Assembly (NCBI GenBank): GCA_007117255.1
Contig: SKGU01000226.1
Coordinates: 1 to 9,046 of the forward strand
Source: Natronohydrobacter sp.
GTDB lineage: Bacteria; Pseudomonadota; Alphaproteobacteria; Rhodobacterales; Rhodobacteraceae
Direction: 5' to 3'
DNA length: 9,046 nt
This document shows, piece by piece, positions 1 through 6,109 of this stretch (positions are counted from its first letter, which is position 1; each line of letters opens with the position of its first letter). Under the pieces are notes generated by a model. The model ran no database searches, was not told where the DNA came from, and saw only the letters and a list, made by a program, of their open reading frames with translations. Position numbers and translations under genes: made by a program.

Positions 1-233
1 CGGGCCTGACATGGATGCCGGGGCCGCGCCATGCGACGCACAAGACCCACGGGACAGGGTGCACCCTGTCATCGGCGCTGGCGACATATCTGGGGCATGG
101 GCGACCCTTGGCAGAGGCCGCCGCACAGGCCAAAGCCTATGTTACACGCGCCATTGCTGAGGCGGATGCACTGGATGTGGGCAAGGGCCATGGCCCGACG
201 CATCATTTCCATGTATTGAGTGCACGGTCATGA
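1..233 (+). CDS. thiD: Hydroxymethylpyrimidine/phosphomethylpyrimidine kinase, C-terminal part (5' end outside window)
   Basis: This is the last 76 codons of ThiD (first complete codon at 3), the ribokinase-fold enzyme that phosphorylates HMP and HMP-P for thiamin diphosphate synthesis in the cytoplasm. The visible part carries the family's anion-hole and catalytic signature THGTGCT, with the catalytic-type Cys codon at 60-62, followed by the helix that starts LSSALATYLGHG and a typical ending GKGHGPTHHFH. The N-terminal substrate-binding half lies left of the window, so start and full length cannot be judged. The stop codon TGA (231-233) overlaps the ATG of tenA in an ATGA arrangement, which implies translational coupling in one salvage operon. 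The match to the C-terminal ThiD motif is clear. A ThiD domain fused to another thiamin enzyme upstream cannot be excluded. Confidence 0.9.
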   Translation, partial: GLTWMPGPRHATHKTHGTGCTLSSALATYLGHGRPLAEAAAQAKAYVTRAIAEADALDVGKGHGPTHHFHVLSARS

Positions 234-913
234 GTTTTACGCAGACTGTCATCGCGCAGACGGCTGATCTGTGTGGCGCGATCCGTGCCATGTCCTTCAA
301 TCGGGAATTGGCGGACGGGTCGCTCTGCCCGCAGGTGTTTCGACACTACATGATTCAGGATGCGCATTATCTCGAAGGTTTCGCGCGCGCTCTTGCAATC
401 ACCAGCGCGCGCGCACCGGATGCAGATGCCGTTCGTCAATTGGCGCAATCGGCAGCCGGGGCAATTACAGTGGAACGGCAGATGCATGAGCACTATCTGG
501 GAGCGTTCGGGGTGTCGGCTGCGGATTTTGCTGCTACTCCGCGCAGCCCGGCCTGTGATCACTATGTCACTGTTCTGATTGCCACGGCCGCCACGCAGAG
601 CGCGGCAGTCTCGTTGGCTGCGCTCTTGCCGTGTTACTGGATCTACCGCGATGTCGGGCGCGATATTTCCGATCAAGTTTGTGCCGGTAATCCGTATCAG
701 GCATGGATTGACACATATTCTGGCGCGGCCTTTGATGCATCAGTTGCGTCGGCCTGCGCGTTGGCGGATCGATTGGCACTTCAGGCCAGCGCGCGTGAGC
801 GCTCGCAAATGGAAGCGGCCTACCAGCGTAGCGCGTTGATGGAATGGAGGTTCTGGGACAGTGCTTATCGACAAGAGGGCTGGCCCGATCCTGTCGTGAC
901 AGGCAAACCCTGA
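230..913 (+). CDS. tenA: Aminopyrimidine aminohydrolase TenA (thiaminase II family)
   Basis: A 227-residue cytoplasmic all-helical TenA protein. The family hydrolyses 4-amino-5-aminomethyl-2-methylpyrimidine, a thiamin breakdown product, to HMP, which ThiD then phosphorylates; some members also cleave thiamin. The residues known from the Bacillus subtilis enzyme are all present at the same numbers: Asp44 and Tyr47 in QDAHYLEGFARAL, nucleophilic Cys135 and Tyr139 in LLPCYWIYRDVG, Tyr163 in YQAWIDTYSG, and Glu205 in MEWRFWDSAY. Length is normal for the family (about 220-240). The ATG at 230 overlaps the thiD stop by 4 bp, so translation is probably coupled and no separate ribosome binding site is needed. 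The thiD-tenA pairing supports a pyrimidine salvage role. This is a TenA_C type (active-site Cys), not the TenA_E type. No terminator is obvious immediately after the stop. Confidence 0.95.
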   Translation: MSFTQTVIAQTADLCGAIRAMSFNRELADGSLCPQVFRHYMIQDAHYLEGFARALAITSARAPDADAVRQLAQSAAGAITVERQMHEHYLGAFGVSAADFAATPRSPACDHYVTVLIATAATQSAAVSLAALLPCYWIYRDVGRDISDQVCAGNPYQAWIDTYSGAAFDASVASACALADRLALQASARERSQMEAAYQRSALMEWRFWDSAYRQEGWPDPVVTGKP

Positions 914-947
914 ACGTGCATCGTCCTGCGCGACACCAGATATGAAA

Positions 948-984
948 CTGAACAGAAACACACCGATTGGGGCGGTTGCTGTGT
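948..984 (-). terminator. Candidate terminator of the tRNA-Thr transcript
   Basis: Read on the minus strand, just downstream of the tRNA, ACACA pairs with TGTGT and CCG with CGG around a 7-nt loop (958-984), with a 4-nt bulge GCAA on one side. A moderately T-rich run TTTCTGTTC (948-957) follows. The position is right for ending a short tRNA transcript, but the bulged stem and broken T run make it weak. Confidence 0.3.
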
Positions 985-1000
985 GATGTGGTTGGAAAGC

Positions 1001-1075
1001 TGGTGCTGCTGGACAGGATTGAACTGTCGACCTCTCCCTTACCAAGGGAGTGCTCTGCCACTGAGCTACAGCAGC
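1001..1075 (-). tRNA. tRNA-Thr (anticodon GGT)
   Basis: The minus strand folds into a complete 75-nt cloverleaf including an encoded CCA. The acceptor stem is GCTGCTG (1069-1075) with CAGCAGC (1005-1011). The D arm is GCTC/GAGC with loop AGTGGCA. The anticodon stem is CTCCC/GGGAG around loop TTGGTAA, with anticodon GGT at 1041-1043. The variable segment is AGGTC, and the T arm is GACAG/CTGTC with loop TTCAATC. The discriminator is A (1004) and CCA occupies 1001-1003. The anticodon reads the Thr codons ACC and ACU. It stands alone, convergent to tenA and divergent from the murA operon. Open reading frames running across this span on either strand are translations of the tRNA and are not genes. 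Confidence 0.97.
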
Positions 1076-1086
1076 GCACCATTTCC

Positions 1087-1092
1087 AGATTA
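1087..1092 (-). promoter_or_regulatory. Candidate -10 box of tRNA-Thr
   Basis: On the minus strand TAATCT lies 11 nt upstream of the mature tRNA 5' end (1075), a distance that would give a very short leader. No good -35 match is visible 16-18 nt further upstream, so the call rests on position and one hexamer only. Confidence 0.2.
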
Positions 1093-1213
1093 CCTGACGG
1101 GCGCAAGCCCAAAGCAGGCGGGTTCTGGAGAAACCCTGTCGTGTCGTCCGACCCCGTTGCAAAGCCACCTTTTGAAGGTGAGCGCCGCAGCCAAAGTTCC
1201 AAGGCCCGATGCG

Positions 1214-1237
1214 CGGCTAGGTAGTCGTTATTTTTTT
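1214..1237 (+). other. Short hairpin followed by a T-tract
   Basis: CGGCT (1214-1218) pairs with AGTCG (1223-1227, one G-T wobble) around the loop AGGT, and TTATTTTTTT (1228-1237) follows. The form is that of a weak intrinsic terminator on the plus strand. It lies 300 nt after tenA and on the far side of the tRNA, so it may block read-through into the murA operon. Equally, the T-tract may be an AT-rich upstream element of the promoter for that operon. The two readings cannot be separated from sequence. Confidence 0.3.
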
Positions 1238-1255
1238 CCTGCGCAACCCTAATCT
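1227..1255 (+). promoter_or_regulatory. Candidate promoter of the murA operon
   Basis: A -10-like TAATCT (1250-1255) follows the AT-rich stretch 1228-1237. With 17 nt spacing the -35 position reads GTTATT (1227-1232), a poor match. It would place transcription start near 1262 and give a leader of about 27 nt before the ATG at 1289. It is the best candidate in this gap, but weak. Confidence 0.25.
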
Positions 1256-1278
1256 GGACGGTTTTTGAAACTTCGGCT

Positions 1279-1287
1279 AGGAGAAGG
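1279..1287 (+). promoter_or_regulatory. Ribosome binding site fixing the start of the small basic protein
   Basis: AGGAGAAGG (1279-1287) contains a full AGGAG with 5 nt between it and the ATG at 1289. It rules out the in-frame ATG at 1265, which has no such site upstream. Confidence 0.7.
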
Positions 1288-1288
1288 C

Positions 1289-1450
1289 ATGGACAAGATC
1301 CGAGCAGACAAGGCAGGCAAGCCCAAATCCGCCGATGACGCGCGTGCTGCGCGGTTGAAGGCGGCGTTGAAAGCGAATATCGCCAAGCGCAAGGCTCAGG
1401 CGCGCGCGCGTCACACCAAGGACGAGCCTCCCAAAAATGAAAAGGCGTAG
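1289..1450 (+). CDS. Small basic Ala/Lys/Arg-rich protein upstream of murA, function unknown
   Basis: A 53-residue reading frame starting MDKIRADKAGKPKSADD with a strong ribosome binding site AGGAG 5 nt upstream. The centre (about residues 15-40, ARAARLKAALKANIAKRKAQ) is a probable amphipathic helix rich in Ala, Lys and Arg. The ends are polar and likely disordered, finishing HTKDEPPKNEKA. There is no signal peptide, membrane segment or Cys. It ends 12 nt before murA and would be its leader cistron. From memory, similar short basic proteins precede murA in other Rhodobacterales, but I could not search for this. The strong ribosome site, spacing and helical composition support a real gene. The function is unknown; binding to nucleic acid or ribosome is only suggested by charge. 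An in-frame ATG at 1265 would add 8 residues but lacks a ribosome site. Confidence 0.75.
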   Translation: MDKIRADKAGKPKSADDARAARLKAALKANIAKRKAQARARHTKDEPPKNEKA

Positions 1451-1462
1451 AGGGTAGAGCAG

Positions 1463-2728
1463 ATGGATTCGATTGTTGTCACCGGAAATGGACCGCTGAA
1501 TGGCGAAATCCCGATTGCAGGGGCCAAAAACGCCTGCCTGACGCTGATGCCCGCCACATTGCTGACGGATCAGCCGCTGACGCTGACCAATGCACCACGT
1601 CTGTCGGATATCCGAACGATGTCGGAATTGCTGGGCTCGCTTGGGGCCGAGGTGGCCAGCTTGCAACAGGGGCAGGTGCTGGCGCTGTCCAGCCACGATC
1701 TGAGTTCGCACCGGGCTGATTACGAGATCGTGCGCAAGATGCGCGCATCGATTCTGGTTCTGGGGCCGATGCTGGCGCGGGATGGTCATGCGATCGTATC
1801 GCTGCCCGGTGGTTGCGCGATTGGTGCGCGGCCCGTGGATCTGCACTTGCGCGCATTGGAAGCGCTGGGCGCAGAGCTGGACCTGCGCGATGGCTATGTG
1901 CATGCCAAAGCGCCCGGCGGATTGAAAGGCGCGCGCTTTGCCTTTCCGATCGTGTCAGTCGGCGCGACCGAAAACGCGCTGATGGCCGCGACATTGGCCA
2001 AGGGCACGACTGTGCTGGAAAACGCGGCCCGCGAGCCGGAAATCGTTGATCTGGCGCATTGCCTGAAGCGCATGGGCGCGCAGATTGAGGGCGAAGGCAC
2101 ATCCACGATCACCATTCAGGGTGTGGCAAGCCTGGGCGGGGCTACGCATCCGGTGGTCACAGATCGGATCGAGCTGGGCACCTATATGCTGGCACCCGCC
2201 ATTGCGGGCGGGTCGGTCGAATGTCTTGGCGGCAGGCTTGATCTGGTACAGGCCTTCGTCGACAAGCTGATTGAGGCGGGCGTCGAGGTTGAAGAAACCG
2301 CACGCGGGCTGCGGGTCACGCGCAAGACCGACCGTTTGCGCGCGGTCAATGTCGCGACCGAACCCTTCCCCGGCTTCCCCACCGATCTGCAAGCGCAGTT
2401 CATGGCGGCGATGTGCACGGCGGATGGTGAGTCGGTGCTGGAAGAACATATATTCGAGAACCGCTTCATGCATGCGCCCGAACTGATGCGGATGGGCGCG
2501 CAGATTGACGTGCATGGCGGCACTGCGCGCGTGAAAGGTGTTGAAAAGCTGCGTGGTGCGCCAGTAATGGCCACGGATTTGCGCGCCTCGGTGTCACTGA
2601 TCCTGGCCGGGCTTGCGGCAGAGGGCGAAACGGTTGTCAGCCGCGTCTACCATCTGGATCGTGGCTATGAGCATGTCGAGGACAAGCTGGGCGCCTGCGG
2701 GGCGCGGATTGAGCGGATCAAGGCATGA
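1463..2728 (+). CDS. murA: UDP-N-acetylglucosamine 1-carboxyvinyltransferase MurA
   Basis: A 421-residue cytoplasmic enzyme that transfers enolpyruvate from PEP to UDP-GlcNAc, the first committed step of peptidoglycan synthesis. It has the two-domain EPSP-synthase-like fold. Visible signatures are Lys22-Asn23 in GAKNACL, Arg94 in IVRKMRAS, the loop LPGGCAIGARPVDLH with Cys118 (Cys115 in E. coli) and Arg123, Asp308 in FPTDLQAQ, and Arg400 in HLDRGYEHVEDKL. The active-site Cys, rather than Asp, predicts a fosfomycin-sensitive type. Length matches the family (about 420). The start is supported by GAGGG about 8 nt upstream and by the usual N-terminus with Lys22-Asn23 in place. It is second in the operon; its TGA overlaps the next ATG by 4 bp, coupling it to the DUF2948 gene. 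Confidence 0.97.
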   Translation: MDSIVVTGNGPLNGEIPIAGAKNACLTLMPATLLTDQPLTLTNAPRLSDIRTMSELLGSLGAEVASLQQGQVLALSSHDLSSHRADYEIVRKMRASILVLGPMLARDGHAIVSLPGGCAIGARPVDLHLRALEALGAELDLRDGYVHAKAPGGLKGARFAFPIVSVGATENALMAATLAKGTTVLENAAREPEIVDLAHCLKRMGAQIEGEGTSTITIQGVASLGGATHPVVTDRIELGTYMLAPAIAGGSVECLGGRLDLVQAFVDKLIEAGVEVEETARGLRVTRKTDRLRAVNVATEPFPGFPTDLQAQFMAAMCTADGESVLEEHIFENRFMHAPELMRMGAQIDVHGGTARVKGVEKLRGAPVMATDLRASVSLILAGLAAEGETVVSRVYHLDRGYEHVEDKLGACGARIERIKA

Positions 2729-3210
2729 GCGACGCGCGGTTTGAAGACGGGGCAGAACGCCCGTTGCGCCTGCAGGCGCTGGATGGTGACGATCTGAAGG
2801 TGATTTCGGCGCTGGTGCAGGATGCGGTTTTCCCGGTCACGGAAATGGCGTGGGATGCCAAGCGCCGCCGTTTCGCGCTGCTGATCAACCGCTTCCGCTG
2901 GGAAGACCGCGACCGCGCCAGCGCTGCAGGTGATTTCGAGCGGGTGCAGGCGCTTCTGGTGGTCAGCGATGTTGTGGCCGTGGCCTCCAACGGGATTGAC
3001 CGGGCGGACAAGGATCTGATCCTGTCGCTGCTGACAATAGAGTTTCAGCCTGGTGAGGATGGTGCAGGCCATGTGATGCTGACCCTTGCCGGTGATGGCG
3101 AAATCAGGTTGTCGGTGGAATGTCTGGATGTTGCGCTATCTGACGTGACGCGGCCCTATCGCGCGCCCTCGCGCAAGATGCCCGCGCATGGTGTTGAAAA
3201 GGACAACTGA
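2725..3210 (+). CDS. DUF2948 family protein between murA and hisD
   Basis: A 161-residue soluble protein recognised as DUF2948 from its characteristic beginning: PLRLQALDGDDLKVISALVQ, then DAVFPVTEMAWDAKRRRFALL and NRFRWEDRDR. No signal peptide, membrane helix or known catalytic motif is present. Conserved Trp, Arg and Asp residues in the first third suggest a compact folded domain. The ATG overlaps the murA stop (ATGA) and the stop TGA directly abuts the hisD ATG, so all three are probably cotranslated. The molecular function is unknown. The constant company of murA and hisD, as I recall it from Rhodobacterales and relatives, points to a housekeeping role but does not prove a link to either pathway. 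Confidence 0.88.
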   Translation: MSDARFEDGAERPLRLQALDGDDLKVISALVQDAVFPVTEMAWDAKRRRFALLINRFRWEDRDRASAAGDFERVQALLVVSDVVAVASNGIDRADKDLILSLLTIEFQPGEDGAGHVMLTLAGDGEIRLSVECLDVALSDVTRPYRAPSRKMPAHGVEKDN

Positions 3211-4512
3211 ATGCCCGTGACCCTCGACAGTTCTGCGCCCGATTTCGAGGCGCAGTTTTCGGCCCTTCTGGGCTCCAAGCGCGAAGAAGCGGTCGATGTT
3301 GATGACACAGTGGCGGCGATCATCGCCGATGTGCGTGCGCGCGGTGATGCGGCTGTGATCGAGTTGACGGCGAAATTCGACAAGCTGGAGCTGACACCCG
3401 AAACACTGGCCTTCACACAAGACGAAATCGAGCATCATTGCGCGGCGGTGCCCGCCCCGGAACGCGCCGCGCTGGAACTGGCGGCGGAACGCATCCGCGC
3501 CTATCATGCCCGCCAGCGGCCAGAGGATGCGCGCTGGACCGATACCACAGGCGCGGAACTTGGCTGGCGCTGGGGGCCGGTGAGCGCTGCGGGCCTTTAT
3601 GTGCCGGGCGGGCTGGCCAGCTATCCGTCCTCGGTGCTGATGAATGCCATTCCCGCGCAGGTGGCGGGCGTCGAGCGGCTGGTGATCTGCGCGCCCACAC
3701 CGGGCGGTGTGGTCAATCCGCTGGTGTTGCTGGCGGCGCGTTTGGCCGGGGTGGATATAGTCTACCGGATCGGCGGCGCGCAGGCCGTGGCGGCCATGGC
3801 TTACGGGACCGAGACGATTGCGCCGGTGGACAAGATCACCGGGCCGGGCAATGCCTTTGTCGCTGCAGCGAAACGGCGCGTTTTCGGGCGTGTAGGGATC
3901 GACATGATTGCGGGACCGTCGGAAATTCTGGTGATCGCGGATGCAGAGAATGACCCCGACTGGATCGCGCTTGATCTGCTGTCACAGGCCGAACATGACG
4001 AAAGTGCACAATCCATCCTGATCACCACGGATGCTGAATTCGGGCAAGCCGTGGCGCGCGCGGTCGACAAACGGTTGGAGACGCTGGAGCGCCGCGCCAT
4101 TGCGGGCGCAAGCTGGCGCGATTTCGGGGCAGTGATCGTGGTGCGCGATCTGGTGGAGGCCGCAGCGCTTTCAGATCGAATCGCGCCTGAACATCTGGAA
4201 CTCTGCGTGGCTGATCCGGAAGCTCTGCTTGCGCAAATCCGCCATGCGGGCGCGGTGTTTCTGGGCCATTGGACGCCTGAAGCGATCGGTGATTATGTCG
4301 GTGGGCCAAACCATGTGCTGCCGACCGCGCGCTCGTCGCGTTTTTCGTCCGGGCTGTCAGTGCTGGATTTCATGAAGCGGACCACTTTGGCGCGCATGAC
4401 CCCTGACGCGTTGGCAGCGATTGGCCCTGCTGCAGAGCAACTGGCGATCTCGGAAAGCCTGGAGGCGCATGGTATGTCGGTGCGCGCAAGGCTGGATCGC
4501 CTGAACCGCTGA
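3211..4512 (+). CDS. hisD: Histidinol dehydrogenase HisD
   Basis: A 433-residue zinc enzyme that oxidises L-histidinol to L-histidine in two NAD-dependent steps, the end of histidine biosynthesis. Motifs are in the family order: GPVSAAGLYVPGG, DKITGPGNAFVAAAKR, AGPSEILVIAD, LLSQAEHDE, APEHLEL, and GDYVGGPNHVLPT. The zinc ligands Gln259, His262, Asp361 and His420 and the acid/base pair Glu327-His328 are all present, matching the E. coli set within one residue. Length is normal (434 in E. coli). The ATG follows the DUF2948 stop without a gap, with AAAAGGA 7 nt upstream. It is the last gene of the murA operon; a 108-bp gap with the 23-bp repeat follows. Being outside a his cluster is usual for alphaproteobacteria, where his genes are scattered. 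Confidence 0.97.
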   Translation: MPVTLDSSAPDFEAQFSALLGSKREEAVDVDDTVAAIIADVRARGDAAVIELTAKFDKLELTPETLAFTQDEIEHHCAAVPAPERAALELAAERIRAYHARQRPEDARWTDTTGAELGWRWGPVSAAGLYVPGGLASYPSSVLMNAIPAQVAGVERLVICAPTPGGVVNPLVLLAARLAGVDIVYRIGGAQAVAAMAYGTETIAPVDKITGPGNAFVAAAKRRVFGRVGIDMIAGPSEILVIADAENDPDWIALDLLSQAEHDESAQSILITTDAEFGQAVARAVDKRLETLERRAIAGASWRDFGAVIVVRDLVEAAALSDRIAPEHLELCVADPEALLAQIRHAGAVFLGHWTPEAIGDYVGGPNHVLPTARSSRFSSGLSVLDFMKRTTLARMTPDALAAIGPAAEQLAISESLEAHGMSVRARLDRLNR

Positions 4513-4537
4513 CGGGGGCACACGCAGAGATGTCTTG

Positions 4538-4560
4538 TTGAGTATTTTTGGCAAGATGAA
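4538..4560 (+). repeat. 23-bp intergenic repeat, copy 1
   Basis: A 23-bp AT-rich element beginning TTGAGTATTT and ending GGCAAGATGAA, 25 bp after the hisD stop. An identical copy in inverted orientation lies at 7863-7885. Together they bracket the four-gene catabolic run. TCTTG (4533-4537) just upstream can pair with CAAGA (4552-4556), but no T-tract follows, so it is not a clear terminator. I recall similar AT-rich motifs recurring between genes in Rhodobacterales, which would make it a dispersed repeat; this was not checked. Confidence 0.85.
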
Positions 4561-4620
4561 GCATGGGGTCTTTTCGTTATATCGGCGGCGTGCCAGTCTG
4601 ATTGAAAAAGGGAGCGCCCC

Positions 4621-5286
4621 ATGATCCGGCTATGTGTGTTTGACGCTTATGGCACCTTGTTTGATGTAGACGCCGCAGCGCGGGCGGCTGATTTGCAGGG
4701 TGATCTTTGGCCGCAACTGTCGGCGGATTGGCGGCGTAAACAGTTGGAATATACATGGCTGCGCAGCGTGGCCGGTGCGCATGTCGATTTCTGGCAAGTG
4801 ACGCAGGACGGGCTGGACTGGGCGATGGAGGCGGCGGGGCTGGATGATCCGGACTTGCGTTCAAAGCTGCTTGCGCTGTATCGCAGGCTTGACGTTTTCC
4901 CAGAAGTGCCAGAGGTTCTGGGCGTTTTGCGCGACCAGGGAGCGGGCCTCGCGATCCTGTCGAATGGCAGCGCGGACATGCTTGCGGATGCCGTGGCCTC
5001 GGCGGAGTTGGATGGGGTCTTTGATGCGGTTTTGTCTGTTGATGACGCGGGCATCTTCAAACCTGCAAAACCTGTCTATGATCTGGTCGGCGCGCGCTTC
5101 GGGCTAGCCCCGGCGGATGTGTTGTTCATTTCATCCAATGGCTGGGATATCTGTTCCGGCGCGGCTTACGGGTTCCGCACGCTTTGGGTCAATCGTGCAG
5201 GCGCCCCCATGGACCGTTTGCACGGCACGCCAGAGGCACAGGCGCGCGATCTGCGCGAATTGCCCGACTTGCTGGGAAGGCTTTGA
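4621..5286 (+). CDS. L-2-haloacid dehalogenase (haloacid dehalogenase type II)
   Basis: A 221-residue HAD-superfamily enzyme. The family hydrolyses L-2-haloalkanoic acids to D-2-hydroxy acids through an aspartyl ester. The full active set known from L-DEX of Pseudomonas sp. YL is visible: nucleophile Asp8 and Thr12 in FDAYGTLFD, Arg38 in WRRKQLEYTWLR, Ser114-Asn115 in LSNGS, Lys147 and Tyr153 in FKPAKPVY, and Ser171, Asn173 and Asp176 in ISSNGWD. The segment KQLEYTWLRS and the FWQVT motif are specific to dehalogenases rather than HAD phosphatases. Length is usual (about 220-230). GGGAG a few nt before the ATG supports the start. It opens a four-gene run, ending 1 bp before the next ATG. Activity is strongly suggested by the residues; the natural substrate (chloro acid, or another 2-substituted acid) is not. 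Confidence 0.9.
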   Translation: MIRLCVFDAYGTLFDVDAAARAADLQGDLWPQLSADWRRKQLEYTWLRSVAGAHVDFWQVTQDGLDWAMEAAGLDDPDLRSKLLALYRRLDVFPEVPEVLGVLRDQGAGLAILSNGSADMLADAVASAELDGVFDAVLSVDDAGIFKPAKPVYDLVGARFGLAPADVLFISSNGWDICSGAAYGFRTLWVNRAGAPMDRLHGTPEAQARDLRELPDLLGRL

Positions 5287-5287
5287 G

Positions 5288-6109
5288 ATGCCCTATTTCA
5301 CCGCTGCTGACGCTGCCAAGCTGCACTATCTGGACGAAGGTCACGGCCGTGCGCTGATCTGCTTGCCTGGGCTGACGCGCAACGCGTCCGATTTCGACTA
5401 TCTTGCGCCGCATCTGCCGCCGCTTCGCCTGATCCGCCCGGATTATCGCGGGCGCGGAAAATCTGACTGGACTGGGGCCGAGACCTATACTGTGATGCAG
5501 GAAGGGGCTGACGTTCTGGCGCTCATGGATCATCTGGGGCTGGATCAGGTGGCGGTACTGGGCACATCGCGCGGCGGGATCATCGGGATGTATCTGGCTG
5601 CTGTCGCCAAGGACAGGCTGCGCGGACTGTGCCTGAATGATGTGGGCCCGGTGATCGAGGCCGAGGGGCTGGCGCGGATTTCTGACTATATCGGACGCAA
5701 CCCGTCAGCGCGAACTCATGCGGAAGCAGCGCTGGCGCTGGAACGCGCTTTTCCCGAATTCACCGAGGTGCCACAGGGGCGCTGGCTGCAGGAAGCGCGC
5801 CGTCACTTCATCAAGGCGGATCAGGGGTTGCAGATCAACTATGACCCGGCCCTGCGCGAGGCGTTTCTTGCTGCCATGACCGGCGGTGGCGGCGATCTTT
5901 GGCCGATGTTCGAGGCCTGCGCCGACCTGCCATTGGGGCTGATCCGGGGGGCCAATTCCAACCTGCTGAGCGCCGCGACCATGGCCGAGATGCAGCGCTT
6001 GCGCCCCGATATGCTTTGTGCCGAAGTGCCGGGGCGCGGGCATATCCCGTTTCTGGATGAGCGTGAGGCCTTATCGGTTCTCCACGAATGGCTGGGGTTG
6101 TGTCTGTGA
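5288..6109 (+). CDS. Alpha/beta-fold hydrolase, substrate unknown
   Basis: A 273-residue cytoplasmic alpha/beta hydrolase. The oxyanion-hole region is ICLPGLTRN, then DYRGRGKSD after strand 4, and the nucleophile elbow GTSRGG with Ser94. The C-terminal His252 lies in PGRGHIPFLDE. The position after strand 6 that is normally the catalytic Asp (RGxxSDLLS in relatives) reads RGANSNLLS, with Asn225. The acid may be supplied elsewhere or the enzyme may be atypical. The Ser nucleophile excludes haloacetate dehalogenases, which use Asp. The ATG at 5288 lies 1 bp after the dehalogenase stop; an upstream in-frame ATG at 5117 would lie inside that gene and is rejected. The stop overlaps the next gene. 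A lactonase, esterase or C-C hydrolase role is possible; the sequence does not decide. Confidence 0.88.
   Translation: MPYFTAADAAKLHYLDEGHGRALICLPGLTRNASDFDYLAPHLPPLRLIRPDYRGRGKSDWTGAETYTVMQEGADVLALMDHLGLDQVAVLGTSRGGIIGMYLAAVAKDRLRGLCLNDVGPVIEAEGLARISDYIGRNPSARTHAEAALALERAFPEFTEVPQGRWLQEARRHFIKADQGLQINYDPALREAFLAAMTGGGGDLWPMFEACADLPLGLIRGANSNLLSAATMAEMQRLRPDMLCAEVPGRGHIPFLDEREALSVLHEWLGLCL

Noticed and set aside
1166..1180. Perfect inverted repeat CACCTT-TTG-AAGGTG
   Set aside because: It is a 6-bp stem with a 3-nt loop and no T-tract on either strand, placed between divergent genes. It could be an operator, but nothing supports this beyond the symmetry.
567..1202. Long minus-strand reading frames (567-1202 and 740-1168) and plus-strand frames 967-1224 and 983-1252 across the tRNA region
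   Set aside because: They run through the tRNA-Thr gene and antisense to tenA. The peptides contain the usual translation artefacts of a tRNA, and there is no ribosome site or family signature.
4548..4582. Promoter formed by TTGGCA in the repeat and TTATAT at 4577
   Set aside because: The spacing is 23 nt, too long for a sigma-70-type promoter, and the inverted copy at 7863-7885 would point away from dnaX.
5117..5287. Longer start for the alpha/beta hydrolase at 5117
   Set aside because: It would lie inside the dehalogenase gene and add 57 residues with no family similarity. The ATG at 5288, just after the dehalogenase stop, gives the normal N-terminus.
5288..6109. Second dehalogenase (haloacetate dehalogenase) in the operon
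   Set aside because: Those enzymes have an Asp nucleophile in the elbow; this protein has Ser in GTSRGG.
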